NCBI GenBank assembly: GCA_021793535.1
Contig: JAJYSO010000048.1
Coordinates: 1-8,734 of the forward strand
Length of the DNA stretch: 8,734 bases
DNA from: Bacteroidota bacterium
GTDB taxonomy: Bacteria > Bacteroidota > Bacteroidia > Flavobacteriales > Flavobacteriaceae
Direction: 5' to 3'
This document shows, in pieces, positions 6,169 through 8,734 of the stretch; the stretch's first letter is position 1, and every line of letters begins with the position of its first letter. The translations under genes and the position numbers were made by a program. The notes under the pieces are model-generated. The model searched no databases, was not told the DNA's origin, and saw only the letters and a program-made list of their open reading frames with translations.

Positions 6169-6193
6169 AGAAAGCCTAAATGTTCTGCTTTCT
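6169..6193 (+). other. Hairpin between DUF4290 and murA without a T-tract
   Basis: AGAAAGC (6169-6175) and GCTTTCT (6187-6193) form a perfect 7-bp stem with an 11-nt loop. It is followed by seven A, not T, and precedes no T-run on the minus strand either, so it is not an intrinsic terminator. In the message it would lie in the murA leader, 40 nt before the ATG, where it could mark RNA processing or simply be chance. Confidence 0.35.
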
Positions 6194-6232
6194 AAAAAAA
6201 TACTTCTTACAGTTCTTTATAAACCATTTATA

Positions 6233-7543
6233 ATGGCAATATTTCAAATTGAAGGGGGGCATGAATTGAGCGGCGAAATAATTCCGCAAGGAGCCAAAAA
6301 TGAGGCTCTCCAAGTCTTATGTGCAGTTTTGTTGACATCGGAGGTAGTGACCATTCACAATATTCCCAATATCAGAGATGTCAATAAGTTGATTCAAATC
6401 TTAGAAAGAGCAGGGGTTTCCGTCCAGAATTTGGGAGCAGGAAGCTTTTCTTTTCAAAGCAGTAATTTAAATTTTGATTATCTAAAAAGTCAGGAATTCG
6501 TAGAAGACGGTGGGAGTTTAAGGGGCTCCATTATGATGGTCGGTCCTTTGTTGAGCCGCTATAGAAAAGGAATTGTCCCCCGGCCTGGAGGAGACAAAAT
6601 CGGAAGGAGACGACTGGATACCCATTTTAAGGGTTTTATTGATTTAGGAGCACAATTTGAATTTGATAAGGGGATTGGGCATTATTGTTTTAAAGCGCCC
6701 AATGGCCTGAAGGGGAGCTATATGTTATTGGAAGAAGCTTCGGTTACCGGCACGGCTAACCTTATCATGGCTGCAGTTTTAGCAGAAGGTACGACAACTA
6801 TTTACAATGCTGCTTGTGAGCCCTATATTCAACAGCTTTGCCAGATGTTATCGGCTATGGGAGCTAAGATTGTGGGGGTAGGATCAAACCTCTTAAAGAT
6901 ACATGGCGTAGACCGGCTACAGGGTTGCGAGCACCGCATTTGGCCCGATATGATAGAAATAGGCTCCTGGATTGGTTTGGCCGCGATGACAAGGAGTGAG
7001 ATTACTATTAAAGATGCCGGCTGGGAAAGGTTAGGAGTCATTCCAAGTGCCTTTAGAAAAATGGGCATTGCCGTTGAACGTGTTGGGGACGATATTTTTA
7101 TTCCAGCACATAGAGAGGGGTATGAGATTCAAGATTTTATTGATGGTTCTATTATGACCATTAGTGATGCCCCGTGGCCGGGACTGACCCCGGATCTGAT
7201 TAGTATTCTTTTGGTTGTGGCCACACAAGCTCGTGGAAGTGTTTTGATTCATCAAAAAATGTTTGAGAGTAGGTTATTTTTTGTCGACAAGTTAATCGAT
7301 ATGGGCGCCAAAATAATTTTGTGTGATCCGCACCGTGCTACTGTAATTGGTCAAGACTTTAAGTCCCCCTTGCACGCCACTACGATGACGAGCCCTGATA
7401 TACGTGCTGGAGTTTCCCTATTGATTGCAGCGTTATCGGCAAAAGGAACCTCTACGATTCACAATATAGAACAAATTGATAGGGGATATGAATACATAGA
7501 TGTTCGTCTTCAAAAATTAGGAGCCAAAATCAAAAGGCTTTAA
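6233..7543 (+). CDS. murA: UDP-N-acetylglucosamine 1-carboxyvinyltransferase (MurA), Asp type
   Basis: MurA transfers enolpyruvate from phosphoenolpyruvate to UDP-GlcNAc, the first committed step of peptidoglycan synthesis, in the cytosol. The 436-residue length fits the family's inside-out alpha/beta barrel of two domains. Residues matching E. coli catalytic or binding positions are present: Lys22-Asn23 (in GAKNEAL), Arg97 (SLRGS), Arg126, Asp321 (LTPDLIS), Arg347 (FESRLFF) and Arg391 (DIRAGVS). The key departure is in the active-site loop, which reads PRPGGDKIGRRRLDTH: Asp121 replaces the Cys115 of E. coli that fosfomycin alkylates. The same Cys-to-Asp change is known from Mycobacterium and Chlamydia MurA, active but fosfomycin-insensitive, and is common in Bacteroidota. 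ATG 6233 gives the usual start (MAIFQIEGGHELSGEI). It follows DUF4290 and ends before a 279-nt gene-poor gap. Confidence 0.97.
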   Translation: MAIFQIEGGHELSGEIIPQGAKNEALQVLCAVLLTSEVVTIHNIPNIRDVNKLIQILERAGVSVQNLGAGSFSFQSSNLNFDYLKSQEFVEDGGSLRGSIMMVGPLLSRYRKGIVPRPGGDKIGRRRLDTHFKGFIDLGAQFEFDKGIGHYCFKAPNGLKGSYMLLEEASVTGTANLIMAAVLAEGTTTIYNAACEPYIQQLCQMLSAMGAKIVGVGSNLLKIHGVDRLQGCEHRIWPDMIEIGSWIGLAAMTRSEITIKDAGWERLGVIPSAFRKMGIAVERVGDDIFIPAHREGYEIQDFIDGSIMTISDAPWPGLTPDLISILLVVATQARGSVLIHQKMFESRLFFVDKLIDMGAKIILCDPHRATVIGQDFKSPLHATTMTSPDIRAGVSLLIAALSAKGTSTIHNIEQIDRGYEYIDVRLQKLGAKIKRL

Positions 7544-7822
7544 ATTATTTTCAAAAGTCCAATTTTGAGGATTCTTGGCAAGTATTTGGACCCCTTTACT
7601 TGACCATACTTAACGTTTTTAAGGATAATAAGAGATTGAAAAAGAGGATGCTTTCTTGGCCCATCTTTCTTGTAGCAGAAGTTGAATAGTTTATACAAAA
7701 AATGGAGTGAAAACCCATTGGTCACAATGTGTGGATGAGCGGTTCACAACCCAAGGGAATGTCTTAATAGGTTTACCCTTAGACGGTAAAGAGTAATTGA
7801 AGAACTTTTAAATTTTGAGATA
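7544..7822. other. 279-nt gap between murA and the amidohydrolase, no convincing gene
   Basis: I recognise no gene here. On the + strand a frame is open from inside the end of murA to TAG 7687-7689 (about 47 codons past murA), and on the minus strand a 61-codon frame spans 7725-7540; neither has a family look or a start signal, so a decayed gene or chance are both possible. A weak terminator-like fold exists: AAGTAT (7580-7585) can pair with ATACTT (7606-7611), with TTTTT at 7616-7620, and CAAGTA (7579-7584) can instead pair with TACTTG (7597-7602). The right half (7700-7800) holds several small stems, CATTG/CAATG (7716-7720/7725-7729) and TTTACC/GGTAAA (7772-7777/7785-7790), likely part of the amidohydrolase leader. 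No good TAnnTTTG box was found; TAGGTTTA (7768-7775) is the nearest. Confidence 0.4.
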
Positions 7823-8734
7823 ATGTCTAAACATGATAGGATTTCGCGTAAAACCTTTATGCAGAGTTCTGCTTTAGCCTTTGCAGGGCTTTCTACGCAT
7901 TTGGGATGGTCTTCCACTGGTTCTTGGGTGGAGCGGAATCGAAAAAATTATAAAATAAAAAATGCCTTGTTAGAAACAGGGTTTGAAAGAGATGATAACG
8001 GAGAGGTTGTGCGAACCCTAACGGATTTGTTTACGGTTGAAATTAGGGAAGGGAAGATGGTGAAAATCGAAAAAAATAACCCTCATCTTTCTGATGCCAT
8101 AAATGCCATGGGCTATTTGATGCTTCCTTCTTTTAAGGACATGCATATTCACATTGACAAGACCTTTTACGGCGGAGGCTGGAAGGCTACTGAAAAACGT
8201 AAGGATGGCGTTAAAGGAATGATTGCCTTAGAACAGAAAATTCTTCCTGATCTTCTTGAAGATTCGACCTATAAGGCAGAGCAATGTATAGCGCTGTTGC
8301 ATACTAAAGGAACCAGTCATATTCGTAACCAAACCAATATTGAGCCTACTTCTGGTCTGAGGTCACTGGAAAATTACTTGAAGGCATTGGATCATAAAAA
8401 GGGCACTTTTTCCTCTGAGATTGTGCTTTTTCCACAGCATGGAGTTTTCTATACCCCAACTGCTCCTTTATTAAAAGAGGCAGCTCAATATGATCAGGTA
8501 GATTTTATCGGTGGTGTTGACCCGTATTATATAGATGGTTCGATTGAGAAAACGATTGATTATACTGTACAATTGGCATTGGACAATCATAAGGGAATAG
8601 ACATTCATACACACCGAACGGATAAACATGCCTTGAAATTGGTGGAATATATTATTGATAAGGTGAATGAAAACCCTGAACTAAAGGGAAAAACCTATTT
8701 GAGCCATTGCTTTATTTTAGGCGCATTAGAAGAT
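7823..8734 (+). CDS. Amidohydrolase, cytosine deaminase-like, with Tat-like signal (3' end cut by window)
   Basis: The first 304 codons of a metal-dependent amidohydrolase run off the right edge; the family is usually about 400-450 residues, so the C-terminal part and its last metal-site Asp are missing. The N-terminus RISRKTFMQSSALAFAGLS (6-24) looks like a twin-arginine signal with Arg-Lys in place of Arg-Arg and then a short hydrophobic stretch, suggesting export to the periplasm. The core starts near residue 98 (YLMLPSFKDMHIHIDKTF) with the HxH metal pair His108 and His110. Further barrel marks are PQHG (204-207), DIHTH (260-264, metal His262) and SHCF with His295. This pattern is closest to cytosine deaminase and isopropylammelide hydrolase relatives. 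The residue aligned with their catalytic Glu seems to be Arg265, so the substrate is open. ATG 7823 has no SD. It is the last gene of the + strand block and may be transcribed on its own. Confidence 0.85.
   Translation, partial: MSKHDRISRKTFMQSSALAFAGLSTHLGWSSTGSWVERNRKNYKIKNALLETGFERDDNGEVVRTLTDLFTVEIREGKMVKIEKNNPHLSDAINAMGYLMLPSFKDMHIHIDKTFYGGGWKATEKRKDGVKGMIALEQKILPDLLEDSTYKAEQCIALLHTKGTSHIRNQTNIEPTSGLRSLENYLKALDHKKGTFSSEIVLFPQHGVFYTPTAPLLKEAAQYDQVDFIGGVDPYYIDGSIEKTIDYTVQLALDNHKGIDIHTHRTDKHALKLVEYIIDKVNENPELKGKTYLSHCFILGALED

Noticed and set aside
7551..7568. TCAAAA/TTTTGA palindrome right after murA as a terminator.
   Set aside because: It is a 6-bp AT-rich stem with no T-run after it, too weak for an intrinsic terminator.
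7741..7752. GGTTCACAACCC looks like a tRNA T-arm.
   Set aside because: The position of the invariant A58 is C, and the upstream 60 nt cannot be folded into an acceptor, D and anticodon arm of a tRNA.
1..8734. A defence, toxin-antitoxin, CRISPR or prophage system.
   Set aside because: All long frames belong to housekeeping or conserved families of unknown function; no spacer repeats, transposase, integrase or nuclease modules were seen on either strand.

Overview
The window looks like an ordinary chromosomal segment of a member of the Bacteroidota (Bacteroidetes). The evidence is the gene content (a START-like fold protein of the Bacteroidota type, DUF4290 beside murA, a MurA carrying Asp instead of the catalytic Cys), several copies of the Bacteroidota -7 promoter element TAnnTTTG ahead of genes, and the near absence of Shine-Dalgarno sequences in front of the real start codons. 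A sphingobacterial type of organism is a reasonable guess from gene order, but I cannot fix the genus. No tRNA, rRNA, CRISPR array or intact mobile element was seen.

Layout. On the + strand, 136-516 encodes a START-like domain protein that ends in an SD/anti-SD hairpin and then a good rho-independent terminator (551-582). Converging on it from the minus strand is a block read right to left: a NadR-kinase-like P-loop ATPase (5013-4480), recQ (4476-2758), fmt (2655-1708), an HU-type nucleoid protein (1528-1256) and a YqgE/AlgH protein (1138-581). The ATPase and recQ are 3 nt apart and surely co-transcribed. fmt has a -7 box of its own. HU has a near-ideal promoter (TTG, 19 nt, TAAATTTG) and a strong terminator, so it is an independent unit inside the block. 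A pair of DnaA-box-like repeats exactly 20 bp apart lies between fmt and HU.

Divergent from the ATPase is a + strand block: DUF493 (5097-5390), DUF4290 (5507-6148, own -7 box), murA (6233-7543) and, after a 279-nt gene-poor gap, the start of a probably Tat-exported amidohydrolase (7823 to beyond the right edge). The divergent promoter region holds a perfect 8-bp inverted repeat that covers the -7 box of DUF493.

Functionally the window is mostly housekeeping: translation initiation (fmt), DNA repair and nucleoid structure (recQ, HU), and the first committed step of peptidoglycan synthesis (murA). Three small Bacteroidota-conserved proteins of unknown role (DUF493, DUF4290, YqgE) travel with them. 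I see no clear defence system or other new multi-gene system. The points most worth a second look are the Cys-to-Asp MurA (predicted fosfomycin insensitivity), the SD/anti-SD hairpin, the paired DnaA-like boxes, the divergent inverted repeat, and the amidohydrolase that seems to lack the usual catalytic Glu. Three of the nine genes appear to start with TTG.
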